Positions 26,119 through 33,119 of a DNA stretch of 36,909 bases are shown here, one piece after another (position 1 is the first letter of the stretch; each line of letters starts with the position of its first letter). The notes below the pieces were generated by a model. That model searched no databases, was not told the DNA's origin, and worked only from the letters and a program-made list of their open reading frames with translations. The position numbers were made by a program, and so were the translations under genes. The stretch is from Dechloromonas sp. (lineage in GTDB: Bacteria; Pseudomonadota; Gammaproteobacteria; Burkholderiales; Rhodocyclaceae), in contig JAEUOG010000028.1 in assembly GCA_016790815.1 (NCBI GenBank), positions 1-36,909 of the forward strand. Direction: 5' to 3'.

Positions 26119-27239
26119 GTCGCCATCGCCTCGCGCACAACGTTTTCGAAGGTTTCCACGACGCCAGCCCAACTGCGCGGCAGCATTGTCTGGCGGGCCG
26201 CTTCGGCCATCTCGCCAAGGCGTTCCGAGTCGTCCAGCATCCACAGTGCGCCCGCAACGAAGCCGCGCTCGTCGCCAGGCGAGGCGACCATGCCGTTTTT
26301 CTGCTCGGCGATCAGTTCGGCCGCCGCTGCGCTGCGATAGGCAATCACCGGCAGGCCGCTGGCCATCGCCTCGGCGACAACGTTGCCGTAGGTTTCCGTC
26401 AGGCTGGGAAAAAGGAAGAGGTCGGCGCTGGCGTAGTGGGCAGCCAGGTCTTCGCCGATGCGCATTCCGGCAAAATGATGATCGGGATGATCGGCGGCCA
26501 GTTGCCTGGCTGATGGGCCGTCGCCGACCCAGATCATTTTGGCCTTGGGATGCCTGAGCTGAATGGCGGCGAAGGTATTCCTGACCAGCGCAAGATTTTT
26601 CTCGGCCGCCACCCGCCCGACATAAAGACAGGCCGGTCCGTCGCCCTCGACCCCCCAGCGCTGGCGCAAGGCCTTGCTGCGCCTGGCGGGATCGTACAAC
26701 TGCGTATCGACTCCACGGCCGACGACGCGCACGCCGGTCAGCCCTTCGCCGGCCAGATCGGCGGCCAGCGCCGCTGTCGGCACCATGGTCGCCAGCGTCC
26801 GCCGGTGCAGGGTGCGCAGGTAGGCGGCGACGGCCGGCCGCATCCAGCCCATGCCGTAATGCACGCTGTAGCGGTCGAAATTGGTGTGAAAGCCGGAGGT
26901 AACCGGGATACCCATCTTGCGTGCGACGCTGACGGCCGACCAGCCGAGCGGCCCCTCGGTCACCACATGGACCAGATCCGGCCGGTGCTGACGCCATTGC
27001 CGTGACAGCCTTCGAGCGGCCGGCAGACCGAAACGCAGGCCGGGGTAGCCGGGCAGCGGAAAGCCCGGCAAGGCCATTTCATGTGCGCCACCAGCATCGC
27101 CCTTGCCCTGTCTGGGGCGGATGACGCTGACGCAATGCCCGCGTTCACGCAGGCCGCCGACCAGCCGACCTACCGTCATCGCCACGCCATTGACTTCGGG
27201 CGGGAAAGTTTCCGTAACAAAGGCAATGGCCAGCGACAT
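26109..27239 (-). CDS. GT4-family glycosyltransferase
   Basis: This 376-residue retaining glycosyltransferase has a GT-B fold and probably uses a nucleotide sugar on a lipid acceptor at the inner membrane. The N-terminal domain opens with FVTETFPPEVNGVAMTV, the donor domain has VGRVAAEKN (about 217-225) and the EX7E motif in SLTETYGNVVAEAMASG. It resembles the PimB/mannosyltransferase-like subgroup that also includes diacylglycerol glycosyltransferases. The start ATG shares one base with the dgkA stop (TGATG), so it is translated with dgkA; that coupling supports a glycerolipid acceptor. The acceptor and sugar are not determined. It is related to, but clearly distinct from, the second GT4 at 29115. 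Confidence 0.88.
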   Translation of the reverse strand: MSLAIAFVTETFPPEVNGVAMTVGRLVGGLRERGHCVSVIRPRQGKGDAGGAHEMALPGFPLPGYPGLRFGLPAARRLSRQWRQHRPDLVHVVTEGPLGWSAVSVARKMGIPVTSGFHTNFDRYSVHYGMGWMRPAVAAYLRTLHRRTLATMVPTAALAADLAGEGLTGVRVVGRGVDTQLYDPARRSKALRQRWGVEGDGPACLYVGRVAAEKNLALVRNTFAAIQLRHPKAKMIWVGDGPSARQLAADHPDHHFAGMRIGEDLAAHYASADLFLFPSLTETYGNVVAEAMASGLPVIAYRSAAAAELIAEQKNGMVASPGDERGFVAGALWMLDDSERLGEMAEAARQTMLPRSWAGVVETFENVVREAMATQG

Positions 27240-27655
27240 CAGGCAATCTCCATGAGCACACAGCCCCAGACGACCATGACCAGGACCAGCGAAACAAGTA
27301 CTGCTGCACTGCCGATGTCCTTGGCGCGCTTGGCGAGGCGATGGTTCTCCAGGCTCACGCGGTCGACCACGGCTTCGATGGCCGAATTGAGCAGCTCGAC
27401 GACAAGAACGAGCAGCACGCTGGCGATCATCAGGCCGCGCCCTAGCCACGGCACGGGCAGCAAGAGGGCGACCGGGATGAGTAGCGTTGCGAGAATGACC
27501 TCCTGGCGGAATGCGTCTTCACACAGGTAGGCGGCCTTTAGCCCTGCCAAGGAATAGGTCAGCGCATTCCACACCCGGCGCATTCCGGTTTTGCCCTTGA
27601 AGGGCGATTCGTTGGCCGGATCGAGGCCGAGTTCGTTCGACGAGGGTTCCTGCAT
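27239..27655 (-). CDS. dgkA: Diacylglycerol kinase (DgkA type)
   Basis: This inner-membrane enzyme phosphorylates diacylglycerol to phosphatidic acid with ATP. The signature ELLNSAIEAVVDR is present with the catalytic residues E87, N90 and E94 (matching E69, N72 and E76 of E. coli), followed by AKDIGSAAV. Three membrane helices are visible. At 138 residues it is about 16 longer than the E. coli enzyme, with an N-terminal extension of about 20. GGAG precedes the ATG. It heads a two-gene unit with the GT4 gene; the two would compete for, or share, diacylglycerol. Confidence 0.95.
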   Translation of the reverse strand: MQEPSSNELGLDPANESPFKGKTGMRRVWNALTYSLAGLKAAYLCEDAFRQEVILATLLIPVALLLPVPWLGRGLMIASVLLVLVVELLNSAIEAVVDRVSLENHRLAKRAKDIGSAAVLVSLVLVMVVWGCVLMEIA

Positions 27656-27713
27656 GAGATCTCCGCGAAAGTGCTCACGTTAATCAGCCAGCACTAAGCT
27701 TTGATGACAGGCT

Positions 27714-27747
27714 CGGTCATCGCGCTGTCACAAATCAGCCCTACGCT
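27714..27747 (+). promoter_or_regulatory. Candidate PhoB box and -10 upstream of the outer-membrane gene
   Basis: CGGTCAT-CGCG-CTGTCAC (27714-27731) matches the Pho-box halves CTGTCAT at 13 of 14 counted bases (C or T accepted last), with the right 4-nt spacer. TACGCT (27742-27747) lies exactly 10 nt further, the spacing known for PhoB-activated promoters. A single extra half site (CTGTCAT on the minus strand, 27704-27710) faces dgkA. Confidence 0.55.
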
Positions 27748-27762
27748 CTCGCGCATTTGCCC

Positions 27763-28446
27763 ATGCGCCTGCCTGCCGCCCTGCTTCTCCTGCTCGCCTT
27801 CATGCCGGCCGCCTACGCCGCGCGCCCGATGATTACCGACGATGCGCGGCTGACCGACGCAGGCGCCTGCCAGCTCGAATCGTGGGTCCATCTGCACGGC
27901 AACCAGAACGAATTCTGGGCACTGCCAGCCTGCAACCCGGGCGGCAAGTTCGAATTCACTTTCGGCGGCGCTCTAGCCTACGCCCACGGCCACCAGAAAA
28001 GTGGCGCCATGACCATTCAGGGCAAGACCCTCTTCAAGCCGCTGGAAACCAACAGCCACGGCATCGGCCTTGCCGCCGGCTACGCCTCGCAACCGGGCAG
28101 CGCGCACACCGGCAACCCCTATTTCTACGTGCCGGTCAGCTTTTCGCTGGCCGATGACCGGGTTGTCATCCACACCAACCTCGGCTACACCCGCGAGCGC
28201 GAAAACACGGAAAATCGTCTCACCTGGGGAATCGGTACCGAAATTCAGACTACGCCCAGCAGCCACCTGATTGCCGAAAGCTTCGGCCAGGACAAGGGCA
28301 CCCCGTTTTTCCAGATGGGTCTGCGCCACTGGATCGTCCCCGGCCACGTTCAGATCGACACCACCTACGGCAGCCGCTTTGGCGCCATCAGCGACCAGCA
28401 CTGGTTCTCGATCGGTTTGCGCCTGATCTCGCCGACCTTGTTCTAA
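27763..28446 (+). CDS. Outer-membrane-like secreted protein, unknown function
   Basis: This 227-residue protein has a clear signal peptide (MRLPAALLLLLAFMPAAYA) and a mature part rich in alternating polar/aromatic strands (FEFTFGGALAYAHGH, NPYFYVPVSFSLADD, HVQIDTTYGSRFG) ending in Phe, the pattern of a small outer-membrane beta-barrel. I do not recognise a defined family. The ATG at 27763 is chosen because the signal peptide starts there; no strong ribosome site is seen. A PhoB-box-like promoter lies just upstream. It is divergent from dgkA. Confidence 0.75.
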   Translation: MRLPAALLLLLAFMPAAYAARPMITDDARLTDAGACQLESWVHLHGNQNEFWALPACNPGGKFEFTFGGALAYAHGHQKSGAMTIQGKTLFKPLETNSHGIGLAAGYASQPGSAHTGNPYFYVPVSFSLADDRVVIHTNLGYTRERENTENRLTWGIGTEIQTTPSSHLIAESFGQDKGTPFFQMGLRHWIVPGHVQIDTTYGSRFGAISDQHWFSIGLRLISPTLF

Positions 28447-28537
28447 GTCAAGCGCAGCGATTCTGTAACACGCCCGAAATGAAGCAAGCGCCGCGCTATG
28501 CTAAAAGGCATGGTCTCGTTCAGAAGGAAATCCAGAC

Positions 28538-28912
28538 ATGGTTTTTTTCGAGCTGTTTACGCACAACCCGACCATTATCCAAGTGCCGGCTGGCGCTGCC
28601 CTCTTTTCCGAAAATGAGGACGGCAACATGATGTACGTCCTGACCACAGGCTCGGCCGAAGTCATCGTCAATAACCGGGTCGTAGAAAGCTTGGAGCATG
28701 GCAGCATCGTTGGTGAAATGGGCCTCGTTTCGCCCGGGCCGCGCTCGGCCAGCGTGCTCGCCGTCAACGATTGCGAGTTCGTCGAAGTCGACGAAAAGCG
28801 CTTCCAGTTCCTTGTCCAGCAGACGCCGTTTTTTGCCACCCAGGTCATGCGCGTCATGGCTGAACGCCTGCGCAAGGTCAATCAGCTGGTGACGCCGCTC
28901 GAAGATATCTGA
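28538..28912 (+). CDS. Stand-alone cyclic-nucleotide-binding domain protein
   Basis: This 124-residue protein is just one CRP/cNMP-binding beta-roll with its C helix. It has PAGAALFSENEDGNMMYVL and the phosphate-binding cassette GEMGLVSPGPRSASV (59-73; E60 and R69 would contact the cyclic nucleotide). No DNA-binding or kinase domain is attached, so it may be a sensor partner for another protein. TATGCT at 28497-28502 is a possible -10. Its last 31 bp overlap the convergent Cys-rich gene. Confidence 0.88.
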   Translation: MVFFELFTHNPTIIQVPAGAALFSENEDGNMMYVLTTGSAEVIVNNRVVESLEHGSIVGEMGLVSPGPRSASVLAVNDCEFVEVDEKRFQFLVQQTPFFATQVMRVMAERLRKVNQLVTPLEDI

Positions 28913-29103
28913 GCGTCGGGTGCTGACCGGTATTCGCCGCACCAGCCGTGCGGCCCGACGACCGGATGACGCCAGTGATGCGCTTCGCGGGGTGAGCTGT
29001 CGCCGGCGAAGAGCGGCGGGTAGCGATGGCACAGGCCGGTAAGCGCGTCGCTTGGCCGGAAGAAGGCACAGCGGACGCAGCACGCGTCTGAATACTCGTT
29101 CAT
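28882..29103 (-). CDS. Small Cys-rich protein, unknown function
   Basis: This 73-residue protein shows the pattern CVRCAFFRPSDALTGLCHRYPP and, later, HWRHPVVGPHGWCGEYR. CxxC, C-H-RYPP and WCGE are hallmarks of a widespread family of small proteobacterial proteins that I recognise by pattern only; four Cys suggest a metal site. The ATG at 29103 is the best start, although the ribosome site is weak. Its 3' end overlaps the convergent cNMP gene by 31 bp, and it lies 12 bp past the end of the GT4 gene on the same strand. Confidence 0.6.
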   Translation of the reverse strand: MNEYSDACCVRCAFFRPSDALTGLCHRYPPLFAGDSSPREAHHWRHPVVGPHGWCGEYRSAPDAQISSSGVTS

Positions 29104-29114
29104 TGGACTGCCTG

Positions 29115-30296
29115 TCAGATTGCCACGGTCAACCGGAATTTTTGGCCAATTTCGCAGTGGGTCAATTCGCCATAAAGGCGCGCCAGCCGCTCGGCCATCG
29201 CCACATCGGTCCATTCCCGCGCGTAGATCGGCGCCTCGTCATTGAGGTGGCGCCATGCTTCGGGATGTTTGAGGAACTGACCAAGAACCTCACCAAAGGC
29301 CCGCGGGTCGTTTGGGGGGGAGAAAGCACCGCGGGCCGGAGCCAGAATGTCGATCGTCCCCATCTCCGATAGCGCGATGACCGGCACGCCGGCCGCCATG
29401 GCTTCGAGCAGGACCAGCCCCTGCGTTTCGGTAAGCGAGGCAAAGACGAAGACGTTCGCTGCCGCATAGCAATCCGGCAGAGCCTGCTTGCGGTCGAGAT
29501 AGCCGATGAACAGCACGGCATCCTGCAGCCCCAACGCAGTCGTCTGCGCCTTGAGGTCGGCCATGGCCGGGCCTTCGCCGGCGATCACGAGGAGGGTATC
29601 GGGGCGGATCTGGCGGGCCTGGACGAGGGCTTCGAGCAGGAAGCCGATATTTTTCTCATGCGCCACGCGGCCGACAAACAAGGCCATCGGGCGGGATTCG
29701 GCGATGCCGAATTTCTGGCGAAAGCGAAGGCCGTTGCCGCCGGCAAACTGCGCCATCGGAATGCCGGTAGGCAAAACGTGCATCGGCGACGTGACGCCGT
29801 AACTGTCGAGCCGCTGGCGCATGGCCGTCGACGGCACGACCACGGCATCGAGCTGGTTGCATTGGCGGCGCGAGAGGCTCCGCGCCTGGCCGCGCAGCCA
29901 GCTCGGCGGGATCGGCTTGGCGTAGTGCTGCAGGTATTCCTCGAACAGCGTGTGATAGGTCGCCACCACCGGCAGCCCCAGCTTTCGCGCCGCCTTGAGG
30001 CCGGCGTAGTGGGCAATGAACGGGGTCTGGACGTGGATCAGGTCGCAGTCCTGCGCTGCTTCGAGCACGGCCAGGTGCATGGCCCGCCAGCCGACCAAGC
30101 GGTCTTCGCGGTCGCCCGGCACCGGTCGGCCGGCAACGCGGACGACGCCCGGCTCGTGCAGCTCGTTGCCATAACGTGGCACGACCAGCTTGACCTCGAC
30201 ACCGTGCGCCGACAGCGTGCGGCGAAAAGTCTCGATGGAAGTCGAGACGCCATTGACGCGGGGAAAATACACGTCGGAAACCATCAAAACACGCAT
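29115..30296 (-). CDS. GT4-family glycosyltransferase, Agt-like by context
   Basis: This 393-residue retaining GT-B glycosyltransferase has N-terminal VSDVYFPRVNGVSTSIETF, HVQTPFIAHYAGL and ATYHTLFEEYLQHY, donor-site VGRVAHEKN (about 206-214) and EX7E in SLTETQGLVLLEAMAAG. It starts one base after the stop of the PlcP/LpxH-type phosphoesterase, the arrangement known for plcP-agt pairs, where the transferase glycosylates diacylglycerol released from phospholipids. That role is inferred from context; the sequence alone shows only GT4. The C-terminal dozen residues are encoded by a copy of the dispersed repeat, so the natural stop of the family may have been displaced. Confidence 0.85.
   Translation of the reverse strand: MRVLMVSDVYFPRVNGVSTSIETFRRTLSAHGVEVKLVVPRYGNELHEPGVVRVAGRPVPGDREDRLVGWRAMHLAVLEAAQDCDLIHVQTPFIAHYAGLKAARKLGLPVVATYHTLFEEYLQHYAKPIPPSWLRGQARSLSRRQCNQLDAVVVPSTAMRQRLDSYGVTSPMHVLPTGIPMAQFAGGNGLRFRQKFGIAESRPMALFVGRVAHEKNIGFLLEALVQARQIRPDTLLVIAGEGPAMADLKAQTTALGLQDAVLFIGYLDRKQALPDCYAAANVFVFASLTETQGLVLLEAMAAGVPVIALSEMGTIDILAPARGAFSPPNDPRAFGEVLGQFLKHPEAWRHLNDEAPIYAREWTDVAMAERLARLYGELTHCEIGQKFRLTVAI
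29121..29158 (+). repeat. Dispersed bipartite repeat, copy 7 (forms the 3' end of a CDS)
   Basis: CCACGGTCAACCGG is followed by AATTTTTGGCCAATTT and CGCAG, one of the best matches to the two-palindrome consensus. It supplies the last dozen codons of the GT4 gene (GQKFRLTVAI). Confidence 0.75.
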
Positions 30297-30297
30297 C

Positions 30298-31095
30298 TCA
30301 GGCCTCTACAGTTTCGCCGACGGGCTCGCCTACCGGGGAAGCCAGCATGGGCACGGGCTTCTGTTCCCCCCAGGTAACCAGCTCAAGCCGGCCGTCGAAG
30401 TGTTCGACGATGGCAGTACAGGAATCGACCCAATCGCCGCAATTCACGTAAGTCAGGCCGTCGATCTCGCGGATCGTCGCCCAGTGGATGTGGCCGCAGA
30501 TAACGCCATCCAGGCCGCGCTCCTTGGCGTGGCGGATGGCCGAATCCTCAAAATCGAAAATGAAGGTCAGCGCCGTCTTGACCTTGCGCTTGGCATAGCC
30601 GGCCAGCGACCAGTAGCCGGAAATGCCGAGCTTTCGCCGCCCCCAGGACAGCAAAGTATTGACGCGGACCAGCAGTTCGTAAGCCTTGTCGCCGAGTACG
30701 GCGACCCAGCGATGGTGGCGCGTTACCTGGTCGAACTGGTCGCCATGGATGAGCAGGAAACGCCGGCCGTCGGCCATTTCGTGGACCAGTTCGTCGATGA
30801 CCTCGACCTCGCCGAAAACGATGCCGCAGTAATCGCGCAGCACTTCATCGTGGTTGCCGGGAATGAAGACGACGCGCTCACCGTGCCTGGCCCGGCGCAG
30901 CAGTTTCTGGACCACCGTGTTCTGGGCCGGCGACCAGTTGATGCTGCGGCTCATCGCCCAGAAATCGACGATGTCACCGATCAGGAAGGTCTGCTCGGCA
31001 GGATGTTCGCGCAGGAAATCGAGGAGTCTGTCCGCCTGGCACGCCCGCGTGCCAAGGTGAATGTCGGAGAGAAATACGGATCTGACCTTGGGCAT
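30298..31095 (-). CDS. Calcineurin-like phosphoesterase, LpxH/PlcP type
   Basis: This 265-residue two-metal phosphoesterase shows all motifs in order: SDIHLG (D11, H13), GDIVDFW (D41), GNHDE (N81, H82), HGDQFD (H117, D119) and GHIH near 200. Such proteins are often annotated as UDP-2,3-diacylglucosamine diphosphatase, but this subgroup (GTRACQADRLLDFLREH, CGDWVDSCTAIVEH) resembles PlcP, a phospholipase C that frees diacylglycerol from phospholipids under phosphate limitation. The one-base link to a GT4 gene and a Pho-box-like promoter favour PlcP over LpxH. I cannot exclude LpxH activity from sequence alone. Confidence 0.82.
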   Translation of the reverse strand: MPKVRSVFLSDIHLGTRACQADRLLDFLREHPAEQTFLIGDIVDFWAMSRSINWSPAQNTVVQKLLRRARHGERVVFIPGNHDEVLRDYCGIVFGEVEVIDELVHEMADGRRFLLIHGDQFDQVTRHHRWVAVLGDKAYELLVRVNTLLSWGRRKLGISGYWSLAGYAKRKVKTALTFIFDFEDSAIRHAKERGLDGVICGHIHWATIREIDGLTYVNCGDWVDSCTAIVEHFDGRLELVTWGEQKPVPMLASPVGEPVGETVEA

Positions 31096-31101
31096 GGCCC
31101 G

Positions 31102-31135
31102 ACAATAAGGGCAGCCCGTGACCCCGAAGTTACGA
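31102..31135 (-). promoter_or_regulatory. Candidate PhoB box and -10 upstream of the phosphoesterase gene
   Basis: On the minus strand TCGTAAC-TTCG-GGGTCAC (31118-31135) has Pho-box spacing with one good and one weak half. TATTGT (31102-31107) follows after exactly 10 nt, as in PhoB promoters. It is the weaker of the two Pho-box candidates in the window. Confidence 0.4.
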
Positions 31136-31223
31136 CTGCATTAAGCTTTTGTTTCGATCCATTGCCATTTTCGGCAAACCGTCTTCCAGCGTAGCGCAGT
31201 CGCTGAGACCAGCACTCAATCCT

Positions 31224-31260
31224 GTTTTTCGCCTTTTTTCCAGGTTGACCGCAGCAATCA
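31224..31260 (-). repeat. Dispersed bipartite repeat, copy 8
   Basis: On the minus strand it reads TTGCTGCGGTCAACCTGG, then AAAAAAGGC, then GAAAAACAGG. It is intergenic, between the zinc-ribbon/Sel1 gene and the phosphoesterase gene. Confidence 0.7.
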
Positions 31261-31320
31261 CTGGCAACTGCGATTCAACCCCCTTCGCTTGGGCTCATGA
31301 CCGAAAAGCGCCCTGAAAAA

Positions 31321-32106
31321 TCACTTCCTCGGGCGAACGATGGCGACCGATTCTGTCGGCAAGGATAGTTCTTGGGCGGCCTTCAAAGACTCTTCACCCA
31401 TCGTCTGAGCCAAAGCCTCGCGCTCCAGCACGGCGTCCGCTTGCTTCGCGCTGGCGGCCCGAGTCAACCAGGCATAGGCACGTGTCGAATCCTGCGCCAC
31501 GCCTACGCCATCTCGATAGAAACGCCCCAGTTCAAGCATCGCGTCGGGACTTCCGGTCGCTGCAGCCAACTGCACCCACTTCGCAGCCTGCTCAACATCC
31601 TTCGGACGATCATTCCCTGTCGCCAGATCTCGTCCAAGCTGCAGCATCGCGCCGACATCACCGTTCTCGGCGGCCTCCTGCTGTTTTTGGGCTCGCATTG
31701 CCGGGTCGTCGCCAACATCCTCGGCAACCTTGCCTTGCGGCACCAGCCGGGGAGGTGCATCTGCTTTGCTTCCTTCTGGCTGTGCGGTCAATGCCAAGAC
31801 GCTGCTTTCGCTACTCGCTGCTTGGCTGCCATCGATCCACGGATCAGCGACGGCCCATATCCCGAAGCACAGCATCACACCTACAGCGCCGTTGATCAGG
31901 ATGCGCTCCAGGACAGCACTGCTGCGTGCCAGAAAGCGATGCGAGCAGTCGCTACAGCGATACGGGCGCAAACCCGCAGAGCACAGTTTTTCCTTCTTCG
32001 AATGCCACCGAGATACCTGGGAGTGGGCGCCACCACACTCGGGACACTTTACGCCGACGCCGACCAGCGCGGCGACATCAAGGAATTTGAGTATGGATGA
32101 CGGCAT
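31321..32106 (-). CDS. Zinc-ribbon, membrane-anchored Sel1-repeat protein
   Basis: In 261 residues the order is: an N-terminal zinc ribbon (C21, C24, C51, C54; CPECGG ... YRCSDCSHRF), a transmembrane helix at about 68-88, a linker, and two Sel1-like repeats at about 145-215 (AMLQLGRDLATGNDRPKDVEQAAKW and AMLELGRFYRDGVGVAQD, each read in outline). The ribbon would be cytoplasmic and the repeats periplasmic. Sel1 repeats mediate protein contacts, and the combination suggests a signalling or assembly role, but none is known to me. The start at 32106 has only a weak GGAAA. It is flanked by 170 bp upstream and 225 bp downstream without genes. Confidence 0.7.
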   Translation of the reverse strand: MPSSILKFLDVAALVGVGVKCPECGGAHSQVSRWHSKKEKLCSAGLRPYRCSDCSHRFLARSSAVLERILINGAVGVMLCFGIWAVADPWIDGSQAASSESSVLALTAQPEGSKADAPPRLVPQGKVAEDVGDDPAMRAQKQQEAAENGDVGAMLQLGRDLATGNDRPKDVEQAAKWVQLAAATGSPDAMLELGRFYRDGVGVAQDSTRAYAWLTRAASAKQADAVLEREALAQTMGEESLKAAQELSLPTESVAIVRPRK

Positions 32107-32276
32107 GATTTCCGGATTTCGTCATCGGCACGGCCAAACCGAAGAACGGCAAGAAGGTTAAAAATCCCTGAATTCACCTGCAGGCCGAGCCACGGCCCAC
32201 AAAAATCACGTGTTGATGAATTGCTAACAGGTACGGCGACAGTACAAACAATTGGCGGAGTCTGCAAAATAGCATG

Positions 32277-33119
32277 TCACAGATTCTCTCGGGGAAGCCC
32301 TGCAACAAGGCCTTCCAGCGGCCGCGTTGCCGCCTGCCATCCACCGCGCAGCAAGGGCAGCAGATAGAACAATACGAAGCCCCCCAGCCCCCACAGGCAG
32401 GCGACGATGCGCCATGGCCGCGTATCCGGGTAGCCCTGGCCATCAAATGGCAAGGTCGCTACACCGATGACGGCGATACCGATCAATATCCAGTGCGCAC
32501 GCACCCCCAGCCCCCAGCGAAAGCGCCGGGTCAGGCGCAGGCCGAGCCAGCCACCGGCCAGACCAATCATGGCACCAGCCAGCACATCGACCGGCCAGTG
32601 GGCGCCTACGGCGATCCGCGAAAAGCCGGCCAGCGCAGCAATGACAACGATGGGCAGGGCACGCCACCAGCCGAGCAAGGCCAGCCAGGCGACGACAAAC
32701 GAAAACGCGGAGACGGTGTGCCCGGAGGGGAAGCTGTGCGAAGTCAGCCGGGCGCCGATGATGGTGATCTGACTGGCGTCGAGCACGGCTGCCGGGCGAG
32801 GCATCGGCACCCATACCTTGAGGCCGCGGCTTATTGCTCCCGCCAGCAGCGCCCCAACCACGAGCGCCCAGAAAACCCGCGGATAGCGCAGGCAAAAGGG
32901 CAGCATGAGTGCGAGTTGAACGCGGCCGTCACCGAGCGTCGTGAGACTCTCCCAGAGCCAGGGCGGCAAGACCTGGCTGCTCGTCTGGGCAGGGATGAAG
33001 CCGGCGTACCAGTCGCCGCTCTGGCCAATGGCGATCAGCCCGAACGCGAGAAGCAGGAATAGCAACGCGATGGAAGCATCGAGCCACCGATTTGGGGCGT
33101 GCAGGCCCTGATCGTTCAC
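32277..33119 (-). CDS. PAP2-family membrane phosphatase
   Basis: This 280-residue integral membrane phosphatase has all three PAP2 motifs: KVWVPMPRP (K101 to P109), PSGH (131-134) and SRIAVGAHWPVD (S167, R168, H174, D178). Likely substrates are undecaprenyl pyrophosphate, phosphatidic acid or a lipid A phosphate; the sequence does not decide. Several helices flank the motifs and a C-terminal two-helix extension follows residue 200. Its start overlaps the stop of the ArnT-like gene by 4 bp, so the two are co-translated, which favours recycling of the polyprenyl phosphate used by that transferase. Confidence 0.9.
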   Translation of the reverse strand: MNDQGLHAPNRWLDASIALLFLLLAFGLIAIGQSGDWYAGFIPAQTSSQVLPPWLWESLTTLGDGRVQLALMLPFCLRYPRVFWALVVGALLAGAISRGLKVWVPMPRPAAVLDASQITIIGARLTSHSFPSGHTVSAFSFVVAWLALLGWWRALPIVVIAALAGFSRIAVGAHWPVDVLAGAMIGLAGGWLGLRLTRRFRWGLGVRAHWILIGIAVIGVATLPFDGQGYPDTRPWRIVACLWGLGGFVLFYLLPLLRGGWQAATRPLEGLVAGLPRENL

